Positions 37,501 to 46,295 of a stretch of DNA of 64,000 nucleotides are shown one piece after another (position 1 is the stretch's first letter; the number at the start of each line of letters is the position of its first letter). Made by a program: the position numbers and the translations under genes. The notes beneath the pieces were generated by a model that saw only the letters and a program-made list of their open reading frames with translations, did no database searches and had not been told where the DNA came from. The stretch is from Bacteroidales bacterium (GTDB lineage Bacteria > Bacteroidota > Bacteroidia > Bacteroidales > Marinilabiliaceae). Where the stretch lies: contig JAFYCM010000090.1 in the NCBI GenBank assembly GCA_017539645.1, positions 1-64,000 on the forward strand. The letters run 5' to 3'.

Positions 37501-37904
37501 TGGACGTCTCTATGTACGTTTTGAACTCTAAAACGCTCGAGCTAAGTTTCGCGGGCGCCAACAATCCGCTTATAGTCATTCGTAAAGGCGCAGAAGAGCC
37601 CGAAGTTATCAAGGCAGATAAGATGCCTGTGGGTATATATTTGAAACTCGAGCCGTTCACCAAGACCGACATTCAGCTCGAGCACGGCGACTGTCTCTAT
37701 TCATTCTCCGACGGTTTCCAAGACCAATTTGGCTACGAGACCAAGAAGAAATTCCTAAGCAAGAAACTCCGCGAACTCCTCTTCGAAGTGCACGAACTTC
37801 CAATGGAAGAGCAACGCAAGATTATCGAAGCTCGCTACTTAGCTTGGCGAGGTCCGAAAGACAACCAAACCGACGATATGGTGCTCTTCGGATTAAGAGT
37901 ATAG
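34548..37904 (+). CDS. Reg_prop sensor fused to a PP2C/SpoIIE-type phosphatase
   Basis: A 1118-residue membrane sensor. The signal peptide ([18 protein letters not shown]) leads into a large periplasmic region resembling the two-component regulator propeller (Reg_prop) repeats of hybrid sensors ([19 protein letters not shown], and similar blocks). A Y_Y_Y-like domain spans about 681-761 ([22 protein letters not shown]). A single membrane helix spans about 764-785, followed by a coiled coil of about 788-840. The output (about 848-1118) is a SpoIIE/PP2C Ser/Thr phosphatase with [28 protein letters not shown] and [12 protein letters not shown] metal-ligand Asps. So the usual histidine-kinase output is replaced by a phosphatase, which may control an anti-sigma pathway. 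No such partner lies nearby. Confidence 0.85.
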   Translation: [1118 protein letters not shown]

Positions 37905-37914
37905 AAAATGAAAA

Positions 37915-37946
37915 AAGGCTGTCGCATTGTGGCAGCCTTTTCTATT
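37915..37946 (+). terminator. Terminator of the sensor phosphatase gene
   Basis: The stem aaggctg/cagcctt with an 11-base apical region is followed by TTTCTATTT. Confidence 0.75.
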
Positions 37947-38077
37947 TATATGTAAAAAGGAAATTGCGCGATTGGAAATTTGCAACTCATAGTTTGTGAT
38001 TTGTAAAGCGCAACTAAATTGATAATCAGCTAACGAGACAGGTGAAAAAACTCTTTTTCGCTTCAAAAAGAATTTTG

Positions 38078-38085
38078 TAATTTTG
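38078..38085 (+). promoter_or_regulatory. -7 promoter element for the GT5-like gene
   Basis: TAATTTTG fits TAnnTTTG, 24 bases before the ATG at 38109. Confidence 0.55.
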
Positions 38086-38108
38086 CACTGCCAAATTTTT
38101 AGATTACA

Positions 38109-38918
38109 ATGGAAGAAAAAGCAAGAGTCCTATTTGTGTCGCAGGAAATAATGCCTTATTTACCCGAGACAGAAATATCGCGAATAAGTAGAATGCTTCC
38201 ACAAGGAATTCTCGAGCGCGGTAAAGAAGTAAGGACATTCATGCCTCGCTATGGCAACGTCAACGAGCGTCGCAATCAGCTCCACGAGGTGATTAGACTT
38301 TCGGGAATGAACCTGATTATTGACGACACCGACCACCCGCTAATCATAAAAGTTGCAAGTATTCAATCTGCGCGTATGCAGATTTACTTCATCGACAACG
38401 AAGACTTCTTCAAGCGCAAAAGTGCTCTATATACTCCCACCGGCGCTGAACATCCCGATAACGACGAACGTGCAATGTTTTTCGCTCGCGGTGTGCTCGA
38501 AACCACTCGCAAACTCGGTTGGGCGCCTCACATAATTCACGTTCATGGTTGGTTCTCGTCATACGTACCATTGTATGTACGCCTTTGGATGAATCACGAC
38601 CCATATTTCGAGAAATCGAAAATTGTTCTCTCTATCTACGACGAGAGTTTCAAAACCACGTGGGAAGACAATCTGAACAAGAAAATCTACGCCGACGGCA
38701 TCGACGAAGAGGGTTTGGCAAAGGTTCACGTAACCGACTATATGTCGATGATGAAGATGGCTATAGACTTCAGCGACGGCGTGATTTGCGGCAGCCAGAA
38801 GGTCAACGAAGAACTTGTTGAGTACGCAAAATCGCTCGGCAAACCAGTTCTTCCGTATCATCCAGAAGAGACTTATATGGATGCATTCAACGAATTCTAC
38901 GATAGTTTGTTGCAGTAG
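38109..38918 (+). CDS. Glycogen/starch synthase-like protein, GT5 N-terminal half only
   Basis: The 269-residue protein matches only the N-terminal (starch synthase catalytic, acceptor-side) domain of GT5 glycogen synthases: RVLFVSQEIMPYLPETEI, VRTFMPRYGNVNERRNQLHEV, then PDNDERAMFFARGVLETTRKLGW and IIHVHGWFSSYVPLY. The C-terminal GT1-type donor-binding domain is absent: a full enzyme has about 450-550 residues. Such short GT5 proteins are conserved in Bacteroidota, so it is probably not a broken gene. Without the donor domain it may be non-catalytic, regulatory or need a partner. Promoter and terminator define a single-gene unit. Confidence 0.85.
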   Translation: MEEKARVLFVSQEIMPYLPETEISRISRMLPQGILERGKEVRTFMPRYGNVNERRNQLHEVIRLSGMNLIIDDTDHPLIIKVASIQSARMQIYFIDNEDFFKRKSALYTPTGAEHPDNDERAMFFARGVLETTRKLGWAPHIIHVHGWFSSYVPLYVRLWMNHDPYFEKSKIVLSIYDESFKTTWEDNLNKKIYADGIDEEGLAKVHVTDYMSMMKMAIDFSDGVICGSQKVNEELVEYAKSLGKPVLPYHPEETYMDAFNEFYDSLLQ

Positions 38919-38940
38919 CATCTGCATACATATAAAAAAC

Positions 38941-38975
38941 AAAAGGACGTCCACAATAAAACGGGCGCCTTTTTT
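38941..38975 (+). terminator. Terminator of the GT5-like gene
   Basis: aaaagg(a)cgtcc pairs with gggcgcctttt around an A-rich loop (one bulged A), followed by TTTTTTG. Confidence 0.75.
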
Positions 38976-39004
38976 GTTTATAAGGGCATAAGACTCTAAT
39001 ATCT

Positions 39005-40147
39005 ATGAAAAACAACACAACTCTGATATTGTCGATTGTTGTGGCAGTGGTGTGCATCGCGTTTGTGGTGTATATAAACCGCATCACGCTCGACATGCGC
39101 AACCAAGAGGAGCAGAGTATGAAACTTTGGGCCGAAGCTACGCAATACATTGTAAATGCCGAAGATGCCACATCGCTCGACCTCGCGTTCAAGATTATCA
39201 AGCAAAACAGCAAAATTCCTGTAATCGTCACACAAGACACCGACAGCGTAATATCGCTGCGCAATATTGATGGTTGCGACACTATAAAATCGCAAGAGTG
39301 GGCGCAAGAGAATTTGCAGCGTATGCTTGCCGATGGTGCTCAGTCTATTGAAATTATGGTCGATAGCGTGGTGGTGCAACGTCTCTACTACGGTCATTCC
39401 AACGTCATTGAACGACTGAACGTGTTCAGCTGGCTGCAAGTGGTTGTGGTTCTGTTTATTGCACTATTTATATATATGGTCTACCGTTTCAAGCGCAAGA
39501 GCGAACAAGACAAATTGTGGATTGGTTTGGCGCGCGAAACTGCGCATCAACTTGGAACGCCAATAAGTGCGCTGCTTGGTTGGACGGAGATGCTGCGCGC
39601 TGGTGAGATAAGTAACGACACGGCATCGGCGGAGATAGACCACGACGTAAACCGACTTCGCGACATTGCCGACCGATTCTCGAAGATTGGCTCTAAACCC
39701 AACCTCGAAAAACGACCAATTTGCGACGCAGTGAGAGCTTCGATAGATTACCTACGTCCGCGCATACCTAAGAATGTAAATATCAATATAGATTGCCCAG
39801 ATGACACGCTTCAGCCACCGCATAACCCTACGCTTATAGGCTGGGCAGTGGAAAATATCTGCCGAAATGCTATCGATGCAATGCCAAACGGACGTGGCAA
39901 CATAACCATTTCGCTGACGGCCGATAATAAATATACCTACATAAACATAAAAGATGACGGCAAAGGCATGTCGCAAAGCACTGCAAAGCATATCTTTGAT
40001 GCCGGTTTCACAACTAAGACGCGCGGTTGGGGCATTGGTCTCACACTGACGCGGCGAATTATAAAAGAATATCATAAGGGCGATATTGTGGTTGTCGACA
40101 CTGAAATGGGCAAAGGCACTACAATAGGCATAAAGCTATATAACTGA
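39005..40147 (+). CDS. Orphan sensor histidine kinase
   Basis: A 380-residue membrane kinase. Helix 1 (LILSIVVAVVCIAFVVYI) and helix 2 (about 144-164, VVVLFIALFIYMVYRFK) frame a periplasmic sensor of about 120 residues. The HisKA region has ETAHQLGTPISALLGW (H-box), and the HATPase domain has NICRNAIDAM (N-box), DDGKGM (G1), and GWGIGLTLTRRII (G2). The G2 box begins GWG rather than GRG. No response regulator is adjacent, so its partner is elsewhere. It is followed 22 bases later by sppA on the same strand and may share its transcript. Confidence 0.92.
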   Translation: MKNNTTLILSIVVAVVCIAFVVYINRITLDMRNQEEQSMKLWAEATQYIVNAEDATSLDLAFKIIKQNSKIPVIVTQDTDSVISLRNIDGCDTIKSQEWAQENLQRMLADGAQSIEIMVDSVVVQRLYYGHSNVIERLNVFSWLQVVVVLFIALFIYMVYRFKRKSEQDKLWIGLARETAHQLGTPISALLGWTEMLRAGEISNDTASAEIDHDVNRLRDIADRFSKIGSKPNLEKRPICDAVRASIDYLRPRIPKNVNINIDCPDDTLQPPHNPTLIGWAVENICRNAIDAMPNGRGNITISLTADNKYTYINIKDDGKGMSQSTAKHIFDAGFTTKTRGWGIGLTLTRRIIKEYHKGDIVVVDTEMGKGTTIGIKLYN

Positions 40148-40169
40148 TTATAAACTAAATACTAATAAT

Positions 40170-41939
40170 ATGAAGAGATTTTTCGTTACTCTTTTAGCAG
40201 TCATTATTGGCGGTATCATACTTAGCATATTGCCAATGATTATTCTTTTTTCTATCGCTGGAGCAATGTCGAGCGACAAAGACAATGTTGAGGTGAAGGA
40301 CAACACAGTACTTGTGATGAACCTTTCGTCGTCGATACAAGACCGCGACGTGTCTGATCCTTCGTCGCTGATACAGAATATGATTTCTGGCAATTCGGCT
40401 GGCATCGGCCTCAACGACATAAAGTCTACGCTCAAGAAAGCCAAAACCGACGACCGCATCAAAGGTCTCATCTTGAAAGGTGCGCAGACCAATGCTTCTA
40501 TAAATACAGTAAAAGAGGTTCACGACGCCATAGCCGACTTCAAAACAAGCGGCAAATTCGTCTATTTCTACGATTCGAGCATCGCACAATCTTCGCTGCT
40601 TGCTGCAGCTAAGGCCGATGGTATATATGTAAACCCAGCTGGCGATGTGGATGTGCATGGCGTCTCTGTACTTATACAATTCTACAAAGGCCTTATAGAC
40701 AAACTTGGTTTGAATGTGGAAATCATTCGTCACGGACAATTCAAGTCGGCTGTTGAGCCATTCATGCTCAATAAGATGAGTGATGCATCGCGCCTTCAGA
40801 CTCAGCGCTATATTGATGTAATCTGGCAAAACGTGCGCGACAGCATTGCTGCTGGCCGTAACATAGCTGCTGCCGACGTCGACGAGTATGTAAACAAACT
40901 TATGAGTAGCGACATCAACAATGCGCTTGCTGTTGGCCTTGTAGATAGTCTTTGCTACGAAGATGAGTTCATAGCTAAGATGAAAGCAATCACCAACACG
41001 CCCGAAGATCAAGAACTCAACACCGTTGATTTCGGTAACTATATAAAGGTTTTCTCGCCAAACGAGGAACTCAATTTCAGCACCAACAAAGTTGCGGTTA
41101 TCTATGCCGTTGGCGAGATCAGTGATGGCAGCAATAAGTCTGACAAGGCAAATATTTATGGCGACGACCTCGCTAACACCATTCGCGAAGCACGCAAAGA
41201 TGACGATGTGAAAGCTATCGTTATGCGTGTGAACTCGCCTGGCGGTTCGGCTTTGGCAAGTGAGGTAATCTGGCGCGAAGTGTCACTTGCAGCAAGCGAG
41301 AAACCATTCATTGTATCTATGGGCGATTATGCAGCTTCGGGCGGCTACTACATTTCGTGCGCTGCCGACTCGATATTCGCTGAGCCAACCACTATCACAG
41401 GCTCTATTGGCGTGTTTGGCATTTTGCCCGTTGTTGGTCCAGCGCTCGAGAAGTTTGGCGTAAATACTGAAAAAGTTCAGAGCAATAAATACTCACAAAT
41501 CGATGGATTCTCGCCAATTTCCGATATGCAGCGCGATGCTATTCAACGTTCGGTTGAGAATGTATATGCAACCTTCACGCGCCGCTGTGCAAATGGCCGC
41601 AAGACTACCGTTGAACATATCGACAGCATTGGCCAAGGCCGTGTTTGGGCTGGCGAAGACGCTATAAATATTGGTTTGGTAGACAAACTCGGTTCGCTCG
41701 ACGACGCTATCCGTTGCGCAGCCAACGCAGCCGACATTGCCGACGACTACATAGTTGAAGAACTTCCATCAATCGACGAGAGCTTCGGGTTCTTCGTGCG
41801 TCAGTTCAGCAAGAATGCCGAGACCTTTGTTGGCAAATCGATGTTCGGTGATACTTATGGCCTTGTGAAACGCTACGAAACGCTCACGAAACAAAAAAGC
41901 ATTCAGGCTCGCATGGAGTACACTTTCATGGAGTATTGA
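40170..41939 (+). CDS. sppA: Signal peptide peptidase SppA, 67-kDa type
   Basis: SppA degrades cleaved signal peptides in the inner membrane. The 589-residue protein has the long double-domain form, with a membrane anchor near the N-terminus (VTLLAVIIGGIILSILPMIILF). The N-terminal domain holds the general-base lysine in GQFKSAVEPF (about residue 190), and the C-terminal domain the nucleophilic serine in MGDYAASGGYYIS (about residue 391). Both are needed because each active site combines residues from two domains. It follows the histidine kinase gene closely. The M16 peptidase gene begins 36 bases downstream. Confidence 0.95.
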   Translation: MKRFFVTLLAVIIGGIILSILPMIILFSIAGAMSSDKDNVEVKDNTVLVMNLSSSIQDRDVSDPSSLIQNMISGNSAGIGLNDIKSTLKKAKTDDRIKGLILKGAQTNASINTVKEVHDAIADFKTSGKFVYFYDSSIAQSSLLAAAKADGIYVNPAGDVDVHGVSVLIQFYKGLIDKLGLNVEIIRHGQFKSAVEPFMLNKMSDASRLQTQRYIDVIWQNVRDSIAAGRNIAAADVDEYVNKLMSSDINNALAVGLVDSLCYEDEFIAKMKAITNTPEDQELNTVDFGNYIKVFSPNEELNFSTNKVAVIYAVGEISDGSNKSDKANIYGDDLANTIREARKDDDVKAIVMRVNSPGGSALASEVIWREVSLAASEKPFIVSMGDYAASGGYYISCAADSIFAEPTTITGSIGVFGILPVVGPALEKFGVNTEKVQSNKYSQIDGFSPISDMQRDAIQRSVENVYATFTRRCANGRKTTVEHIDSIGQGRVWAGEDAINIGLVDKLGSLDDAIRCAANAADIADDYIVEELPSIDESFGFFVRQFSKNAETFVGKSMFGDTYGLVKRYETLTKQKSIQARMEYTFMEY

Positions 41940-41975
41940 TATTTATATATGCACAAAAAACAGTTGTAGCTGATA

Positions 41976-43187
41976 ATGATACATACGCTTGCCAATGGCA
42001 TCAGAGTGGTGTTTACGCCCATCAAAGGCGATGTCGGCTATTGTGGAATAATTGTAGGCGCGGGTTCGCGCAACGAAAAGCCCGAAGAATACGGTATTGC
42101 TCATTTTATTGAGCATACCATATTCAAAGGCACAAAAAAACGTTCGGCATACGCCATTCTCAATCGTCTCGATTCGGTGGGTGGGGAGTTGAACGCATAT
42201 ACTACCAAAGAAGAGACAACCGTACACGCAGCTTTTCTCCTGCGCGACTTCGAGCGTGCCGCAGAACTCCTCGCCGACATGCTGTTCAACTCCACCTTTC
42301 CGCAGCGTGAACTCAATCGCGAGAAGGACGTCATTGCCGACGAGATTCTCTCCTACGCCGATACGCCCTCCGAAGCCATCTTCGACGATTTTGAGGAGAT
42401 GGTGTTCAGTGGCAGTTCGCTTGCGCACAACATTTTAGGCACAACGGAGCTTCTCGCTACGTTCGATGGTGAGGCAGCTCAACGTTTTATGCATCGCAAC
42501 TACACTACAGATCGTATTGTCTTTAGTGTTATGGGCGATTTCCACGAGGCTGAAGTGCTTCGCGTGGCGGAGAAATATCTCGGTAGTCAAGCAAAAAAAT
42601 TGGCGGTGGAGCAGGGAAAGAGCGTTGCCGTATATACACCAAGCAATAAAGTGATAGAGCGCGACACACACCAATGCCATGTGGTGATTGGCAGCCGTGC
42701 GCCTTCGTGCTTCGACGAGGATAAACTCGCCACATCGATGGTAGCCTCGTATCTTGGCGGCGACACTATGAACGCCCGCCTAAGTATGCTTTTGCGTGAG
42801 CGTGCAGGCATCGGCTACAACGTGTCGGCTGAGTATACGTCGTTTGCCGATATTGGACTTTTCACTATTTATTTTGGTACGGATAGCTCGTCGCTCAATC
42901 GTGCTTTACGTATTGTGAAAAAGGAGATTGAACGCTTGCGCAGTGTGCCGTTTACCGAAGTACAGCTTGCGCGCTTCAAACGCCAGTTTATTGGGCAGCT
43001 ACTTATGTCGTCTGTCGACAATGAGGAGAATATGCTCAGTGCAGGACGAAGCGTCTTGCTCTACGGTCGTGTAGTGCCTACCGACGAGATTTGTCGCCGC
43101 ATTGAAGCTGTCGGCCCAGCCGACTTGTTACGCGCAGCGCAAGCTTTGTTTGACCCCGAACGCATTTCGCAACTCATCTATAAATAG
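41976..43187 (+). CDS. M16 family zinc peptidase
   Basis: A 403-residue single-chain M16 (pitrilysin/processing-peptidase-like) protein. The inverted zinc motif is HFIEH (about residue 48), and the downstream glutamate region NREKDVIADEI (about 112-122) supplies the third ligand. The C-terminal half has the usual RLSMLLRERAGIGYNVSAEY segment, in which R and Y form the substrate-binding pair. No signal peptide is visible, so it is probably cytosolic. The O-methyltransferase gene begins 5 bases after its stop. The physiological substrate is unknown. Related bacterial enzymes degrade short peptides. Confidence 0.92.
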   Translation: MIHTLANGIRVVFTPIKGDVGYCGIIVGAGSRNEKPEEYGIAHFIEHTIFKGTKKRSAYAILNRLDSVGGELNAYTTKEETTVHAAFLLRDFERAAELLADMLFNSTFPQRELNREKDVIADEILSYADTPSEAIFDDFEEMVFSGSSLAHNILGTTELLATFDGEAAQRFMHRNYTTDRIVFSVMGDFHEAEVLRVAEKYLGSQAKKLAVEQGKSVAVYTPSNKVIERDTHQCHVVIGSRAPSCFDEDKLATSMVASYLGGDTMNARLSMLLRERAGIGYNVSAEYTSFADIGLFTIYFGTDSSSLNRALRIVKKEIERLRSVPFTEVQLARFKRQFIGQLLMSSVDNEENMLSAGRSVLLYGRVVPTDEICRRIEAVGPADLLRAAQALFDPERISQLIYK

Positions 43188-43192
43188 TTACT

Positions 43193-43837
43193 ATGGACGT
43201 AGATAGCATAGAAATGGAGCGCTACATAGAGGCGCACATCGACCCCGAATGGCAAGTTCTGCATAATATTTACCGTCGTTCGCATCTCGAACTTATTGGC
43301 GGTCGTATGGCAAGTGGCCATTTGCAAGGCACAATTTTGAAAATGTTTACGCGTATGATAAATCCGCAAAATGTGCTCGAAATAGGTACGTTCACTGGCT
43401 ATTCGGCAATCTCTATCGCGTCGGGTTTTTTGCGTGAAGGCGCAATGCTGCATACCATAGAGATAGATGACGAACTCGAAACTTTCATCCGCCGCTCCAT
43501 TGCCGATGCGCATTTCGAGGACCGCATCACGTTACATATTGGCGATGCCACAAACGTAATACCTACGCTCGACTGCATGTTCGATATGGCTTTTATCGAT
43601 GGCAATAAGCGTAATTATATTTCTGATTATGAGCTTGTCATGCAGCGCCTCAACGTGGGTGGCTACATCATTGCCGACAATGTGCTTTGGGACGGCCACG
43701 TGCTCACCACGCCAGCTCCCAACGACAAACAAACCCAAGGTGTTATAGCCTTCAACGACTACGTCCGCAACGACAACCGCGTAGAGCGCGTCATTATCCC
43801 AGTTCGTGATGGACTGACGATAATCAGAAAGATTTAG
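43193..43837 (+). CDS. Class I SAM-dependent O-methyltransferase
   Basis: The 214-residue protein belongs to the caffeoyl-CoA/catechol O-methyltransferase-like family (O-methyltransferase family 3). Features: the SAM motif VLEIGTFTGYSAIS (about 62-75), the acidic IEIDDE (about 88-93) contacting ribose, and the metal-site FIDGNKRNYISDY (about 138-150) followed by IIADNVLWDGHV. Cytosolic, with a divalent cation. The acceptor is not deducible. It is the last gene of the plus-strand operon and converges with dusB 19 bases away, without a clear hairpin terminator between them. Confidence 0.9.
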   Translation: MDVDSIEMERYIEAHIDPEWQVLHNIYRRSHLELIGGRMASGHLQGTILKMFTRMINPQNVLEIGTFTGYSAISIASGFLREGAMLHTIEIDDELETFIRRSIADAHFEDRITLHIGDATNVIPTLDCMFDMAFIDGNKRNYISDYELVMQRLNVGGYIIADNVLWDGHVLTTPAPNDKQTQGVIAFNDYVRNDNRVERVIIPVRDGLTIIRKI

Positions 43838-43856
43838 TTACTCTGTTTTTTTTCTA

Positions 43857-44846
43857 TTAATTATTTGAATAGCGCGCTGCTATTTCTTCGAGGCAAGTTT
43901 TCACTTCGGCAATGCTGTCGGCACGTAGCAGACGTATTTTCAGTTGGCGAAAATCGGCAAGCCCTTTGAACGATACGGCCAAATGGCGTCGTATGTGCAG
44001 AATAGCGCGACGTTCATCGCCAATCCATGCTAAAGTATCATCGAGTTGATTTGCAAGACGTTGCGTCTGCTCGCGTATGGTAATAGCTGGCAACTCTTCG
44101 CCCGTGCGTAGATAGTGTTTCACCTCTTCGAAAATCCACGGATGGCCGATAGATGCGCGGCCTATCATTATTCCGTCAACGCCATAGCGGTTGAAGTATT
44201 CACGCGCCTGGCTTCCGCTTGTGATGTCGCCATTGCCAATTACGGGAATATGCATACGTGGGTTGTTCTTCACCTCGCCAATGAGCGTCCAGTCTGCCTC
44301 GCCGGTATACATCTGTGCGCGCGTGCGTCCGTGGATGGTTATGGCTTCAATGCCAACATCTTGAAGGCGTTCAGCGGTGTCTACAACAAACTTCGTCGAC
44401 TCATCCCAGCCGAGGCGCGTCTTCACTGTGACTGGCACTTTCGAGCCAACAGCATCGACAATAGCCTTCGTCATGGCCACCATCTTTGGAATGTCGCGTA
44501 ACATGCCTGCACCAGCGCCCTTCGAGGCAATTTTCTTTACTGGGCAGCCGAAGTTTATGTCGAGCACATCGGGACCAATCTCAGCCACGCGTTTCGCAGC
44601 CTCCACCATCGGCTCTATCTCCTTGCCGTAAATCTGAATGCCTACAGGGCGTTCTTCGGGCGAGATGATGGTCTTGCGTAGCGTGGAATCTACATCGCGC
44701 ACCACGGCATCGGCACTGATGAATTCGGTGTACATCAGGTCGGCTCCCCAATGTTTGCACAATCGGCGAAATGGTTGGTCGGTGACGTCTTCCATAGGCG
44801 CCAAAATCACTGGCTCCGCCCCAAGGTCGAGATTGCGAATTTTCAT
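43857..44846 (-). CDS. dusB: tRNA-dihydrouridine synthase DusB
   Basis: DusB reduces uridine to dihydrouridine in tRNA D-loops using FMN and NADPH. The 329-residue TIM-barrel protein shows ILAPMEDVTDQPFR at the N-terminus, DINFGCPVKKIASKGAGAGML (catalytic Cys in GCP), VTVKTRLGWDE, IHGRTRAQMYTGEADW and VIGNGDI for flavin binding. In proteobacteria dusB is linked to fis. Here it stands alone. It has a promoter at 44945-44952. Orthology to DusB rather than DusA/C is by overall pattern, so moderately firm. Confidence 0.94.
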   Translation of the reverse strand: MKIRNLDLGAEPVILAPMEDVTDQPFRRLCKHWGADLMYTEFISADAVVRDVDSTLRKTIISPEERPVGIQIYGKEIEPMVEAAKRVAEIGPDVLDINFGCPVKKIASKGAGAGMLRDIPKMVAMTKAIVDAVGSKVPVTVKTRLGWDESTKFVVDTAERLQDVGIEAITIHGRTRAQMYTGEADWTLIGEVKNNPRMHIPVIGNGDITSGSQAREYFNRYGVDGIMIGRASIGHPWIFEEVKHYLRTGEELPAITIREQTQRLANQLDDTLAWIGDERRAILHIRRHLAVSFKGLADFRQLKIRLLRADSIAEVKTCLEEIAARYSNN

Positions 44847-44944
44847 TCTGTTTGTTGTTTATAGTTATGTATAATGACTCGTGCAGGTGAATCTAAATGT
44901 GTCGTCTGCGCGATTTGAGTAGCATTTGACAGCTTTTATGGCCG

Positions 44945-44952
44945 CAAAATTA
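44945..44952 (-). promoter_or_regulatory. -7 promoter element for dusB
   Basis: TAATTTTG on the minus strand fits TAnnTTTG, about 100 bases before the dusB ATG, which implies a leader of about 90 bases. Confidence 0.4.
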
Positions 44953-45074
44953 CATAACCAATTATTTTTGCAGGCTTTTCATCTGTTTATGATATGTAAA
45001 AGTTTAGTGCGAATGGTTGTAAATATGTATATACATAATATTATTCGCAATAATATAAACTATTGATATAAAAT

Positions 45075-46295
45075 ATGATAGAACATCTTTCTGCCGATAG
45101 CGAATTGCAACGTGTTGTTTTGGTGAGCGTACGTACGCCAAACCTCAAGCAGCGCGACGTTGATGAATATTTGAGCGAACTTGCGTTTCTTGCACAAACG
45201 GCTGGCGCTGAACCTGTTGCTACCTTTACGCAAAACCTTCAGCAGGCCGACCACAAGACATACGTAGGTACTGGAAAACTCGAAGAGATTCGCGACTATG
45301 TGGCCGAAAATGAGATTTCTACCGTCATCTTCGACGATGAACTCTCGCCAGCGCAGCAGAAGAATATCGAGCAGGTGCTCAAAGTGATGGTTATCGACCG
45401 CACGTTGCTCATTCTCGATATTTTCGCGCGTCGTGCTCGCACGGCTTATGCTAAGACGCAGGTGGAACTTGCTCAGTATCAATATTTATTGCCACGCTTG
45501 ACCAGAATGTGGACTCACCTCGAGCGTCAGAAAGGTGGTATTGGTATGCGTGGCCCGGGTGAGAAGCAGATTGAGACCGACCGCCGTATAGTGCTCGACC
45601 GCATTGCGCTGCTCAAAGAGGAGCTTCGCCATATCGACCGCCAGATGAATACGCAGCGCCAAAATCGCGGACGCCTTGTGCGCGTGGCTCTCGTGGGCTA
45701 CACCAACGTGGGCAAGTCGACGCTTATGAATGCGCTGTCGAAGAGCAATGTGTTTGCTGAAAATAAACTCTTTGCTACGCTCGATACCACTGTGCGTAAG
45801 GTGGTTATAGATAATTTGCCGTTTCTCCTCGCCGACACGGTTGGTTTCATTCGCAAACTGCCTACATTCCTTGTGGAATCGTTCAAGTCGACCCTCGACG
45901 AGGTTCGCGAAGCCGACCTCTTGTTGCACGTGGTAGATATTTCGCACCCTGCATTCGAGCAGCAGATTGCCGTGGTTGACCAGACTATCCACCAACTCTG
46001 CAACGATGACAAGCCTACTATTATTATTTTCAATAAGATAGACTCATTCACCTATACGCCACAAGCCGCCGACGACTTGACAGAGAAGACGCAGAAAAAC
46101 TATTCGCTCGATGAACTCAAGCAGATGTGGATGGCTAAGGGCGCGAAGTGCGTTTTCATTTCGGCTACCAACAAGCAGAACTTCGACGAGATGCGCAGCC
46201 TCGTATACACCGAGATTAAACGCATACATACGCAGCGCTTCCCATACAACGATTTCCTCTACGATGACGCTTGGACGGAAGGCGACGAGAAATAA
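45075..46295 (+). CDS. hflX: GTPase HflX
   Basis: HflX is a ribosome-associated GTPase that splits stalled 70S ribosomes during stress. The 406-residue protein shows the HflX N-domain (ADHKTYVGTGKLEEI), the glycine-rich RMWTHLERQKGGIGMRGPGEKQIETDRR linker, and a G domain with VALVGYTNVGKSTLMN (G1), DTVGFIRKLP (G3) and IIFNKID (G4). There is a short C-terminal region. It starts after a 228-base divergent gap with dusB and is followed by a gene-free 0.9 kb. Confidence 0.96.
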   Translation: MIEHLSADSELQRVVLVSVRTPNLKQRDVDEYLSELAFLAQTAGAEPVATFTQNLQQADHKTYVGTGKLEEIRDYVAENEISTVIFDDELSPAQQKNIEQVLKVMVIDRTLLILDIFARRARTAYAKTQVELAQYQYLLPRLTRMWTHLERQKGGIGMRGPGEKQIETDRRIVLDRIALLKEELRHIDRQMNTQRQNRGRLVRVALVGYTNVGKSTLMNALSKSNVFAENKLFATLDTTVRKVVIDNLPFLLADTVGFIRKLPTFLVESFKSTLDEVREADLLLHVVDISHPAFEQQIAVVDQTIHQLCNDDKPTIIIFNKIDSFTYTPQAADDLTEKTQKNYSLDELKQMWMAKGAKCVFISATNKQNFDEMRSLVYTEIKRIHTQRFPYNDFLYDDAWTEGDEK

